A stretch of 64,000 bases of DNA from Volvox africanus (taxonomy: Eukaryota; Chlorophyta; Chlorophyceae; Chlamydomonadales; Volvocaceae). The notes below the pieces were generated by a model, which searched no databases, was not told the origin of the DNA, and worked only from the letters and a program-made list of their open reading frames with translations. The translations under genes were made by a program, and so were the position numbers. Shown piece after piece: positions 1-8,500 of the stretch (its first letter is position 1; each line of letters begins with the position of its first letter). Where the stretch lies: contig BSDZ01000125.1 in the NCBI GenBank assembly GCA_030268105.1, positions 124,001 to 188,000 of the forward strand, read 5' to 3'.

Positions 1-319
1 CGGCTACTACGTAATTACCTCTTCTGGCGCCAGACCAGCAGCACAGGTAGAGACAGCTACACACCACCTTCCAACCAACCCCACCGACCGGGCCATCACA
101 GTTGGGCCGAGTTTACCTAGGCGCTCTGGAACTAACTGCTGTAAGACCCATCTAAAATCAGGCAGCTATCCATCAGTCTCAACGAACTGAAACTTTCACA
201 CACGCACCCAAAACCTAATTAGCACCCCTGTCATTGTAACGAGCATCACCTATTACTACGTTATCATGGGGTTTTCTACAGCTTTAGCCTGACTCTGCTC
301 CCGCGCTATTTTGCGATCT

Positions 320-400
320 CGTACATATGTACGATCCATTGCTACACATCACCACACCGGTGCTATGAACCGGTGTCTTTTGACACCACCTCATATGTGG
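320..400. other. Palindrome and overlapping hairpins in unit A
   Basis: Three inverted repeats lie within 80 bases. A 14-base perfect palindrome sits at 320-333. ACACCGGT pairs with ACCGGTGT around a 7-base spacer (about 354-376). GGTGTC-TTTT-GACACC (372-387) is followed at once by a CCAC...GTGG stem. The second and third structures compete for the same GGTGTC. The set recurs at +5590 (5962-5977 for the TTTT-loop stem) and in copy 3. A related stem lies near the end of the retrotransposon LTR. Function unknown. Confidence 0.6.
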
Positions 401-1019
401 GCTCACGCTCGCCAAACTCAACAGTCATGCCTTATTACCATAGCTCCGTGCCGTACAGCCCCATTAATATAAAAAGGCTCTTCAGGATATGATTGCGACC
501 CATAAACTAAAAGCCCACCGGGCCAGCGGACTGAATCCCCGCCCAGACCAAGGGCTCACACGAAATATTCAGCCATAACCATTATATGCCCGTGTGATAG
601 TTCGAACACTGGTACTTGCCATGTCCAGTAACATGATTGGTCATGACACCCCGTACCCTCACTGCTTGGACAGAGGGCCCGTCACCAGTGCATTGATTCT
701 CAGATGAGATATGCCCCATCGGGTAACTGACGGAAGGCCTCACCTGGTGTAAGTCAGGACGGCAAAATGTTGGCAATATTTACTGCGGCCTCAAAGATCT
801 TACAGAGTGGTGTTACATGGACGGACTCAAACATTTAACTTGAGTGATCCAAGCAGGGCCTATTGCACCGTCCAGTGCATTTTCCCACAAGGAAACCCTT
901 GATACCTCCATCCCCATATGTGTGCCTCTATTTTAGCACTCTTCCCCACACCAGTGTATCCTGTACCTGCCTCGCAGTCCTACTCACCATCATTGGTGCA
1001 GACTAAGGAACACACACAG

Positions 1020-1225
1020 CCGCTGGTCTATGCCACTCTCCGCCGGTCCAGGCCACCAGTCTATGCCACCCATCTAAGCCACGGGTCGAAGGCGCCATTC
1101 TAAGCCGCCGGTCTGTGCCGCTGGTCTGTGCCGCCGGTCTATGCCATCCATCTATACCGCTGGTCTATGCCGCCCAAATATGCAACTGGTCTATGCCGCA
1201 GGTCTATGCGGCCCGTCTATGCCAC
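1020..1225. repeat. Degenerate ~15-base minisatellite
   Basis: Imperfect tandem copies of a motif close to GCCGCYGGTCTAT fill this stretch, with variants such as GCCACCGGTC and GCCGCAGGTCTAT. It recurs at 6610-6815 and 12134-12339 with a few base changes. Weak open frames overlap it but are explained by the repeat. Confidence 0.75.
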
Positions 1226-1698
1226 TAAGGACCAGCCCACTTCATTCGTGGGATCAGCCTCAAAGGCATCCCTACATGTGACCAAATAAAGTGACTACAA
1301 AAAGGCGCAGACGGGACACAGGCCACACAGTGGGACAAATGGAAACACCCCGGTCCACTCACGAAGTAGGACACTTGCTACGAAATTGCATCTTGCCGTA
1401 CGTACAGGTCCTAACAAGCAGACGTGGCTATTTTGGCGACATCACAGCTACATCACCAAACACAATGACAGCTTGTCTGATGGCCAAGGATGACCTACGT
1501 GTCTGTCCTTGGTTGCCCTAAAGGCATTCAAACCACCGCATTCAATACACATTACATCTACGAATCCCTCACCTGTTTTACTTACTTAGCCTGTTTTGGA
1601 CACACGACCGTGCCCACCACATACACACACACGACATTTATCACACACAGGACATATCACAGATGTTGATTGGGAGGACTAGAATTGCAAGAAACAGA

Positions 1699-1705
1699 TA
1701 TAAAT
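1699..1705 (+). promoter_or_regulatory. TATA-like box upstream of the 99-codon frame
   Basis: TATAAAT lies about 95 bases before the ATG at 1800, a plausible spacing for a eukaryotic core promoter. The sequence between is A-rich with an AAGAAAAACGAAAG stretch near the start codon. The same arrangement is at 7289 and 19990. The retrotransposon in copy 3 sits about 60 bases upstream of this box. No transcript evidence is available. Confidence 0.3.
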
Positions 1706-1799
1706 GCGACCATAAGGCTATCTACATATACACTTTACGATAAATCGCTAAGAAAAACGAAAGCAAGTACCAGGTCCACCCCGCTTGAAGAGCTGAATC

Positions 1800-2099
1800 A
1801 TGGAGAAAAAACAAAGATTTAAAGCCAAAAACGTGAAGACTAGCGAGCGAGTTATCACTCGCAAATTAAGGCACACCGGAATAGACCAACTACATGCGCA
1901 GGTCATACTGCCCCAGCAGACTGCACCCTCTCACAGTTGCCAGTGTTCCTTCAGTGCCGCTTCACCAACACACCTGCCATTTCGTCCCACGGATGCCATC
2001 GTGATGCCATCGTACCGCACCACGCTATATTCTCACTACCATCTATCTCCTCTATGGCCGCACCAAGACATTCAACCAGCAGCGCACCTACATGAATAA
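1800..2099 (+). CDS. Hypothetical 99-codon frame in unit A
   Basis: ATG-started frame with a basic N-terminus (many Lys/Arg in the first 30 residues) and a His/Pro/Ser-rich C-terminal half. I do not recognise a family and see no signal peptide or membrane segment. It ends at TAA 2097-2099, and the same frame stays open for 38 more codons to TAA 2214. A different frame (2207-2365) then continues with helix-like composition. That pattern suggests an exon or a decayed gene rather than a complete small protein. Copies at 7390-7689 and 20091-20390 are nearly identical, which reflects recent duplication and is not evidence of selection. The TATA-like box upstream is the main support. Confidence 0.3.
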   Translation: MEKKQRFKAKNVKTSERVITRKLRHTGIDQLHAQVILPQQTAPSHSCQCSFSAASPTHLPFRPTDAIVMPSYRTTLYSHYHLSPLWPHQDIQPAAHLHE

Positions 2100-2834
2100 A
2101 TCCTGCAGCATGTTACTGCTGCTCTAAGGGGACGCTACATACACCTCGCCGCCATTGTCAATAAATTGCCAGACTCCATGAACACCTGTCACCACCTGGA
2201 GCCTAGCTCGCTCTAAACATTAAGAATTGCCTGCTAAGAATCGACCACCTCCAACCCAACCTAAACTGTCCCTGCGCAAACACCCTTGCCCTGCAGCAAG
2301 CACGGTTGAAGAGAAGCTGCTGTATGTGGATACAGTGTCTCCCCCTCGCATACAACTCCTGTTGATGTGTGGAAAAAAAGGGTTACAGAAGTGAAAGTAA
2401 ACTTTGCAACATCGGAAGATAAAATGCCACAGACAACATCATTTGATCATCCGGGCATCAAAAGGACCGGTTCACTTGCCTAAAGTCCGTGTCACAGCTG
2501 TATCATTTCGAGCTTTCAAAAAATACAAAAGTATCCGAGTCCTTTTATAAATGTCCGCAACCGGCACTTACATCCAATCAAGCTGTGGTGGCTCCATCAT
2601 CAGAGCCAATAACGGCGCGGCACGGTGAGGTGACACTCCACCGAGCGCAGGGCGACCTGGTCCATCACCTATCGACGGGAAGAGGGATATAGCGCACATG
2701 AGGTTACATTACATAGGTCAGCACAACCGCACGATAATGAAGACTGCAGAAGAATATGTACCCAATACCCACAGTCTCATAACCAGACTACAACTTACTA
2801 TCCAATCCTTTAACTGTTGCACGACGAGGTCCAT

Positions 2835-3335
2835 TCATTCCTGAACCTCCTTCAGCATCTTAATCGGCTTGTTTGGGCTGTCATAATGCTCCAGCTCTTC
2901 TTGCATGCGAGCATACTCAGCTGCCGCCCAAGCCTCCCAAGCCTCCGCTTCGTCTTGCGGGCTCAGGTATGTGACCAAAGCCTCCATCTCAACCGGCTGA
3001 GAATCCAAGGTCACCGGCGAGACCTCCATTTCAGCTTGCTGTTGAGCTAGGGGTGCAGCTAAAATACCCGTCTCGTCCTGCTGCTCGCACATTGTGGCAG
3101 GGAAGGCAGCCTTGGGTTCCGCTGCCTCTCCTAGCTGAGCGCAGACCGTCACAGTTGAAGCTTCTAATCCACCTTGATCTGAGTCCAGAGCTGCATTGCA
3201 AGTCCCACATTCAACTTCCTCCACGGCCAAAGCTGTGGCATGGCATGGCATTTCGCTTTTCACGTGGCATGGCGGAGAACACAGCCGTGGTCTCCTCCAT
3301 GGCCGGCGGGTTCTCGATTCTGCATGTATCAACAT
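2835..3335 (-). CDS. Hypothetical acidic 166-codon frame, unit A minus strand
   Basis: Minus-strand open frame of 166 codons. The first ~30 residues are Arg-rich. The rest is acidic with many Glu/Ala/Gln, ending in a helix-like Glu/Lys tail. It overlaps the end of the minus-strand frame 3211-3744 in another phase, so the two could be halves of one gene joined by an intron or separated by a frameshift. No family recognised. It is identical in length at 8425-8925 and 21126-21626. Plus-strand frames across the same bases look less natural, but composition alone cannot settle which strand, if either, is used. Confidence 0.3.
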   Translation of the reverse strand: MLIHAESRTRRPWRRPRLCSPPCHVKSEMPCHATALAVEEVECGTCNAALDSDQGGLEASTVTVCAQLGEAAEPKAAFPATMCEQQDETGILAAPLAQQQAEMEVSPVTLDSQPVEMEALVTYLSPQDEAEAWEAWAAAEYARMQEELEHYDSPNKPIKMLKEVQE

Positions 3336-3744
3336 AACCGACGCTGAAGCTGCTGCTGCTAGGGAAGCTGCTGCTGCTGCTGCTGCTAGGGAAGCTGCTG
3401 CTGCTGCTGCTGCTAGGGAAGCTGCTGCTGCTGCTGCTAGGGAAGCTGCTGCTGCTTAAGCTATTGCTCAGCATCGACGAAGATCCGGTGCCTTGGGAAA
3501 AGACCGCCGGGGAAACCGATGATTCTGTAATTGACATGACTTCTGGAGCTTGAAAAGATTTAGGGTTCCATTTATCACGGGGTACGCCCATATATTGGGC
3601 AGGCTCCTGCTGCTCCACCTTGATCCTGACTGGATGCGCTGTCGGCGCACAGCAATCCTTACAAAGACCAGACATCCAGTCACAAAAATCCGAAAATGCC
3701 ATGCACAAGCTGTTTGGAAACATTCTGGTGCCCATCGCGGCCAT
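3211..3744 (-). CDS. Hypothetical polyserine protein frame, unit A minus strand
   Basis: Minus-strand frame starting at ATG 3744 (177 codons). The first ~27 residues come from the inverted-repeat spacer. The next ~70, with a Cys-x2-CysCys cluster and an Ile-Lys-Val-Glu motif matching the sumoylation consensus, come from the left arm. A long Ser tract broken by Phe-Pro follows, encoded by the array at 3346-3456. Copy 2 (8801-9268) is 22 codons shorter, exactly in frame; copy 3 (21502-22035) is long. The right arm of the inverted repeat encodes almost the same ~70 residues on the plus strand. No family recognised. An expressed low-complexity protein or a non-functional frame are both possible. 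Confidence 0.35.
   Translation of the reverse strand: MAAMGTRMFPNSLCMAFSDFCDWMSGLCKDCCAPTAHPVRIKVEQQEPAQYMGVPRDKWNPKSFQAPEVMSITESSVSPAVFSQGTGSSSMLSNSLSSSSFPSSSSSSFPSSSSSSSFPSSSSSSSFPSSSSFSVGYVDTCRIENPPAMEETTAVFSAMPREKRNAMPCHSFGRGGS
3346..3456. repeat. Interrupted CTG/AGC minisatellite (serine-codon array)
   Basis: GCT runs are punctuated by AGGGAA, giving a variable unit of about 21-27 bases. Read on the minus strand it encodes serine runs separated by Phe-Pro. It is 111 bases here and at 21637-21747, but only 45 bases at 8936-8980. The loss of 66 bases keeps the minus-strand frame. Confidence 0.9.
3467..3676. repeat. Left arm of 210-base inverted duplication
   Basis: The reverse complement of this arm recurs at 3788-3997 after a 111-base spacer. 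I counted two mismatches in 210 bases. Equivalent left arms are at 8991-9200 and 21758-21967. The arm starts immediately beside the serine-codon array. Confidence 0.95.
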
Positions 3745-4019
3745 CACAGCCGATGTCGCGTCAAAGCCGAAGTGTGTTTTTAATAATGATGTCTGGTCTT
3801 TGTAAGGATTGCTGTGCGCTGACAGCCCATCCAGTCAGGATCAAGGTGGAGCAGCAGGAGCCTGCCCAATATATGGGCGTACCCCGTGATAAATGGAACC
3901 CTAAATCTTTTCAAGCTCCAGAAGTCATGTCAATTACAGAATCATCGGTTTCCCCGGCGGTCTTTTCCCAAGGCACCGGATCTTCGTCGATGCTGAGTCT
4001 AATATATAATACTACCTAG
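3696..4019 (+). pseudogene. Plus-strand frame across the right inverted-repeat arm
   Basis: 107-codon ATG frame. Its N-terminal third is read from the spacer. From about 3788 it repeats the same ~70 residues that the minus-strand frame 3211-3744 reads from the left arm, with a Pro-to-Leu change in copies 1 and 2. It ends soon after the arm, at TAG 4017. I read it as a by-product of the inverted duplication, although it could instead be the original location with the minus-strand frame as the copy. Equivalents are at 9220-9543 and 21987-22310. Confidence 0.3.
3788..3997. repeat. Right arm of 210-base inverted duplication
   Basis: Mirror copy of 3467-3676. Equivalent right arms are at 9312-9521 and 22079-22288. 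In copy 3 this arm has private changes and resembles its left arm at some sites where copies 1 and 2 do not, which suggests conversion between arms. Both arms keep the same peptide frame open. Confidence 0.95.
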
Positions 4020-4153
4020 ATATTGATAACAATTCACAAGATTCAGGACGCGGGTCTTCGATACTTGGAGCTGATGCGGACGCAGAGAGGATAACCGGTA
4101 TTGTGATACAATTAATCAGTACTATGAACTGTCAGAAGGTTGCAAAAACTTGA
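4010..4153 (+). pseudogene. Protein-like frame fragment, unit A (segment 1)
   Basis: 47 stop-free codons between TAA 4007 and TGA 4151, without an ATG start. Composition is natural: Asp/Asn/Ser-rich, then a hydrophobic Ile/Val helix-like stretch, then basic residues. It is followed in other phases by the frames 4075-4326 and 4376-4540. Together they look like one reading sequence broken by frameshifts, or like exons. No family recognised. Confidence 0.25.
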
Positions 4154-4326
4154 TGGTTATAGAAAATCGGAACGCGGCAGAAGGTCACCGGCAGGGTGAA
4201 CCCATTTGTACTTTCGCCTACCCACCAGATGGGCCCTGTGAGGTCGCTGTCACCGTGCAATATCGCGCCAACCATAAGATGTGCCTGTCAATGCACCTAT
4301 ACAACACAAAAATCTTTCGAATATAG
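4075..4326 (+). CDS. Short protein-like frame in unit A (57 codons from ATG 4153)
   Basis: Stop-free from 4075 to TAG 4324-4326 (83 codons), with an ATG at 4153 giving 57 residues. Of the unrecognised frames in unit A, this one has the most natural composition: alternating hydrophobic and polar residues, three cysteines (one in a Pro-Asp-Gly-Pro-Cys motif) and a basic end. It shows no membrane segment. The neighbouring frames 4010-4153 and 4376-4540 are in other phases. Copies are at 9599-9850 and 22366-22617; copy 3 has an Ala-to-Val change near 22466. Function unknown. It may be one exon or one fragment of a decayed gene. Confidence 0.35.
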   Translation, partial: CGRREDNRYCDTINQYYELSEGCKNLMVIENRNAAEGHRQGEPICTFAYPPDGPCEVAVTVQYRANHKMCLSMHLYNTKIFRI

Positions 4327-4375
4327 TAACTATTTATATTCCATCCAAAGCCCGACCCTAGCTGACCCTAACTGA

Positions 4376-4540
4376 GCCCATCGGAACCAAAATCTATTCG
4401 CCTTACTCCTCACCTCCCTGGATAACGACAACCTAGACAACGGCGAAGTCCCCATTCAAATTAATCACGTCGTAATAGGTGAACACCTGGCATCTCACCG
4501 AGGGGCTCACCTTCAGTTCGGAATGGTGTGGTTGGGTTGA
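4376..4540 (+). pseudogene. Protein-like frame fragment, unit A (segment 3)
   Basis: 54 stop-free codons from 4376 to TGA 4538, with no early ATG. It starts with a Leu-rich stretch followed by an Asp/Asn-rich turn and a His/Gly-rich end. It follows segment 4075-4326 by 50 bases in another phase. A minus-strand frame across the same bases also looks plausible in copy 3, where a one-base deletion near 22842 lengthens it to 22724-23023, so the coding strand is uncertain. Confidence 0.22.
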
Positions 4541-5069
4541 TGTCTGTGGGTTTCGTCGGCACCAGCACGTCCTGGCTGTTTTCCCCACCTGGCAGCGGAT
4601 TCCTGGTGGGATATGATATGATCAGGATGAGGAAGAGATATTTCTTCGGGCGCTTGACATGTGCGCGGGTACCGTGCGCGGTAACGTACGCGCTGTCGTT
4701 ATCTCAAGATGCCGTTGGTGTTATACGGCACAGGGACGTACGGGTGACCCCGGGCCTTTCCACACCAAGTCGTCTCTCAAGCCCGTCATGCTTATCTGCA
4801 CTATTGTGATGTATTGGATTATCGGGCTAATGAGATGTATTGGAGATGTATTGGAAATGTTCACCATTTGGCACCTACGTTCCCATGAAAGCTAGGACCG
4901 TCCTTGGAGGCTGCGCAAGGCCCCACGACTATGCAACTACAAATCGTTATCAGGGCCAGCTTGGTAGCTCTAAAAACGTGATGGCAACACCAAAGCAGCC
5001 GGATCCAAGAGGCCTGCAGCAGGACTCAGGATAGCTGCTAGGTTGTTGACGGTTGGCTGAAGCGGGCTC

Positions 5070-5112
5070 AATGCAGAGGGCTGAAAAATGCAGAGGGCTG
5101 AATGCAGAGGGG
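5070..5112. repeat. Short tandem AATGCAGAGGGCTGA repeat
   Basis: About three copies of a 14-17-base motif in a row, repeated at 10594-10636 in copy 2. It lies in the part of the unit absent from copy 3. A looser GATGTATTGGA triplication is at about 4808-4858. Confidence 0.6.
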
Positions 5113-5251
5113 GGAACAGCTGCGCTTGGAATGCAGGGTATGACCAGCTCTACCTCGCCTGTGTGCACGTGTACGTGGCTTTACCTCCTTAGGTTGGAGT
5201 CCTTACCAAACACATCTCACTCGATCGCAGTGGTAGTAGCATGTGTAATAT

Positions 5252-5572
5252 TCACGGGACCCCAGCGGCGCCAGAGCATTTAGTATTGGCATAGTAGCAA
5301 GACCGGGGCTTTAGTACTTCTGATGGGGAGGCTGTGGGGAGAGTATTCACTCCGCGCCGTGAGGGATGATAACGGCAAGAATCCGCACACACGCCGCACC
5401 GAGCCATGTTGCAGCCGGGAGGTGACGGGGGGGACCTAGACTCCCGTGATGATGCTACAAGCTGTTTCGCAGCACTCCGTCTGGCGCCGTCTGCGTGGTC
5501 TGCGGCATAGTGCAGTGTCACATTCACATCATGTACATTGGTACTGCCCACGCCTTCATCATCACCTTTCAC
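5252..5572 (-). CDS. Weak 106-codon minus-strand frame, unit A
   Basis: Minus-strand open frame, hydrophilic with an Asp/His-rich start and a Ser/Pro-rich middle, repeated at 10776-11096. Competing plus-strand frames over the same bases (5495-5710 and 5538-5780) are of similar quality. I do not recognise it, and it may be chance. It is listed only because nothing else explains this part of the unit. Confidence 0.12.
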   Translation of the reverse strand: MKGDDEGVGSTNVHDVNVTLHYAADHADGARRSAAKQLVASSRESRSPPSPPGCNMARCGVCADSCRYHPSRRGVNTLPTASPSEVLKPRSCYYANTKCSGAAGVP

Positions 5573-5590
5573 AGCAGGCCAGCGGGTCAG

Positions 5591-8500
5591 CGGCTACTAC
5601 GCAATTACCTCTTCTGGCGCCAGACCAGCAGCACAGGTAGAGACAGCTACACACCACCTTCCAACCAACCCCACCGACCGGGCCATCACAGTTGGGCCGA
5701 GTTTACCTAGGCGCTCTGGAACTAACTGCTGTAAGACCCATTTAAAATCAGGCAGCTATCCATCAGTCTCAACGAACTGAAACTTTCACACACGCACCCA
5801 AAACCTAATTAGCACCCCTGTCATTGTAACGAGCATCACCTATTACTACGTTATCATGGGGTTTTCTACAGCTTTAGCCTGACTCTGCTCCCGCGCTATT
5901 TTGCGATCTCGTACATATGTACGATCCATTGCTACACATCACCACACCGGTGCTATGAACCGGTGTCTTTTGACACCACCTCATATGTGGGCTCACGCTC
6001 GCCAAACTCAACAGTCATGCCTTATTACCATAGCTCCGTGCCGTACAGCCCCATTAATATAAAAAGGCTCTTCAGGATATGATTGCGACCCATAAACTAA
6101 AAGCCCACCGGGCCAGCGGACTGAATCCCCGCCCAGACCAAGGGCTCACACGAAATATTCAGCCATAACTATTATATGCCCGTGTGATAGTTCGAACACT
6201 GGTACTTGCCATGTCCAGTAACATGATTGGTCATGACACCCCGTACCCTCACTGCTTGGACAGAGGGCCCGTCACCAGTGCATTGATTCTCAGATGAGAT
6301 ATGCCCCATCGGGTAACTGACGGAAGGCCTCACCTGGTGTAAGTCAGGACGGCAAAATGTTGGCAATATTTACTGCGGCCTCAAAGATCTTACAGAGTGG
6401 TGTTACATGGACGGACTCAAACATTTAACTTGAGTGATCCAAGCAGGGCCTATTGCACCGTCCAGTGCATTTTCCCACAAGGAAACCCTTGATACCTCCA
6501 TCCCCATATGTGTGCCTCTATTTTAGCACTCTTCCCCACACCAGTGTATCCTGTACCTGCCTCGCAGTCCTACTCACCATCATTGGTGCAGACTAAGGAA
6601 CACACACAGCCGCTGGTCTATGCCACTCTCCGCCGGTCCAGGCCACCAGTCTATGCCACCCATCTAAGCCACGGGTCGAAGGCGCCATTCTAAGCCGCCG
6701 GTCTGTGCCGCTGGTCTGCGCCGCCGGTCTATGCCATCCGTCTATACCGCTGGTCTATGCCGCCCAAATATGCAACTGGTCTATGCCGCAGGTCTATGCG
6801 GCCCGTCTATGCCACTAAGGACCAGCCCACTTCATTCGTGGGATCAGCCTCAAAGGCATCCCTACCTGTGACCAAATAAAGTGACTACAAAAAGGCGCAG
6901 ACGGGACACAGGCCACACAGTGGGACAAATGGAAACACCCCGGTCCACTCACGAAGTAGGACACTTGCTACGAAATTGCATCTTGCCGTACGTACAGGTC
7001 CTAACAAGCAGACGTGGCTATTTTGGCGACATCACAGCTACATCACCAAACACAATGACAGCTTGTCTGATGGCCAAGGATGACCTACGTGTCTGTCCTT
7101 GGTTGCCCTAAAGGCATTCAAACCACCGCATTCAATACACATTACATCTACGAATCCCTCACCTGTTTTACTTACTTAGCCTGTTTTGGACACACGACCG
7201 TGCCCACCACATACACACACACGACATTTATCACACACAGGACATATCACAGATGTTGATTGGGAGGACTAGAATTGCAAGAAACAGATATAAATGCGAC
7301 CATAAGGCTATCTACATATACACTTTACGATAAATCGCTAAGAAAAACGAAAGCAAGTACCAGGTCCACCCCGCTTGAAGAGCTGAATCATGGAGAAAAA
7401 ACAAAGATTTAAAGCCAAAAACGTGAAGACTAGCGAGCGAGTTATCACTCGCAAATTAAGGCACACCGGAATAGACCAACTACATGCGCAGGTCATACTG
7501 CCCCAGCAGACTGCACCCTCTCACAGTTGCCAGTGTTCCTTCAGTGCCGCTTCACCAACACACCTGCCATTTCGTCCCACGGATGCCATCGTGATGCCAT
7601 CGTACCGCACCACGCTATATTCTCACTACCATCTATCTCCTCTATGGCCGCACCAAGACATTCAACCAGCAGCGCACCTACATGAATAAATCCTGCAGCA
7701 TGTTACTGCTGCTCTAAGGGGACGCTACATACACCTCGCCGCCATTGTCAATAAATTGCCAGACTCCATGAACACCTGTCACCACCTGGAGCCTAGCTCG
7801 CTCTAAACATTAAGAATTGCCTGCTAAGAATCGACCACCTCCAACCCAACCTAAACTGTCCCTGCGCAAACACCCTTGCCCTGCAGCAAGCACGGTTGAA
7901 GAGAAGCTGCTGTATGTGGATACAGTGTCTCCCCCTCGCATACAACTCCTGTTGATGTGTGGAAAAAAAGGGTTACAGAAGTGAAAGTAAACTTTGCAAC
8001 ATCGGAAGATAAAATGCCACAGACAACATCATTTGATCATCCGGGCATCAAAAGGACCGGTTCACTTGCCTAAAGTCCGTGTCACAGCTGTATCATTTCG
8101 AGCTTTCAAAAAATACAAAAGTATCCGAGTCCTTTCATAAATGTCCGCAACCGGCACTTACATCCAATCAAGCTGTGGTGGCTCCATCATCAGAGCCAAT
8201 AACGGCGCGGCACGGTGAGGTGACACTCCACCGAGCGCAGGGCGACCTGGTCCATCACCTATCGACGGGAAGAGGGATATAGCGCACATGAGGTTACATT
8301 ACATAGGTCAGCACAACCGCACGATAATGAAGACTGCAGAAGAATATGTACCCAATACCCACAGTCTCATAACCAGACTACAACTTACTATCCAATCCTT
8401 TAACTGTTGCACGACGAGGTCCATTCATTCCTGAACCTCCTTCAGCATCTTAATCGGCTTGTTTGGGCTGTCATAATGCTCCAGCTCTTCTTGCATGCGA

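Larger units (their letters stand above)
1..5590. repeat. Tandem repeat family A, copy 1
   Basis: This is one full period of a 5.59 kb tandem repeat; the window opens inside the array, so the phase is arbitrary. The sequence at 1 recurs at 5591 and 11115. Landmarks in order are a palindrome and paired hairpins (320-400), a ~15-base minisatellite (1020-1225), a TATA-like box (1699) with a 99-codon frame (1800-2099), minus-strand frames (2835-3744), a serine-codon array (3346-3456), a 210-base inverted duplication (3467-3997) and shifting plus-strand frames (4010-4540). I see nothing convincing in 1-300, 430-1000, 2370-2830 or 4860-5590 beyond short tandem motifs. The unit is neither rDNA nor a known satellite that I recognise. 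Confidence 0.95.

Noticed and set aside
1..431. A complete solo LTR of a related retrotransposon at the start of unit A.
   Set aside because: Only the stem-loop of about 30 bases matches. The rest of the 423-base LTR shows no alignment here and no target duplication could be found.
1020..1225. Open frames across the ~15-base minisatellite as genes.
   Set aside because: The sequence is explained by tandem repetition, and the residues are repetitive and end abruptly.
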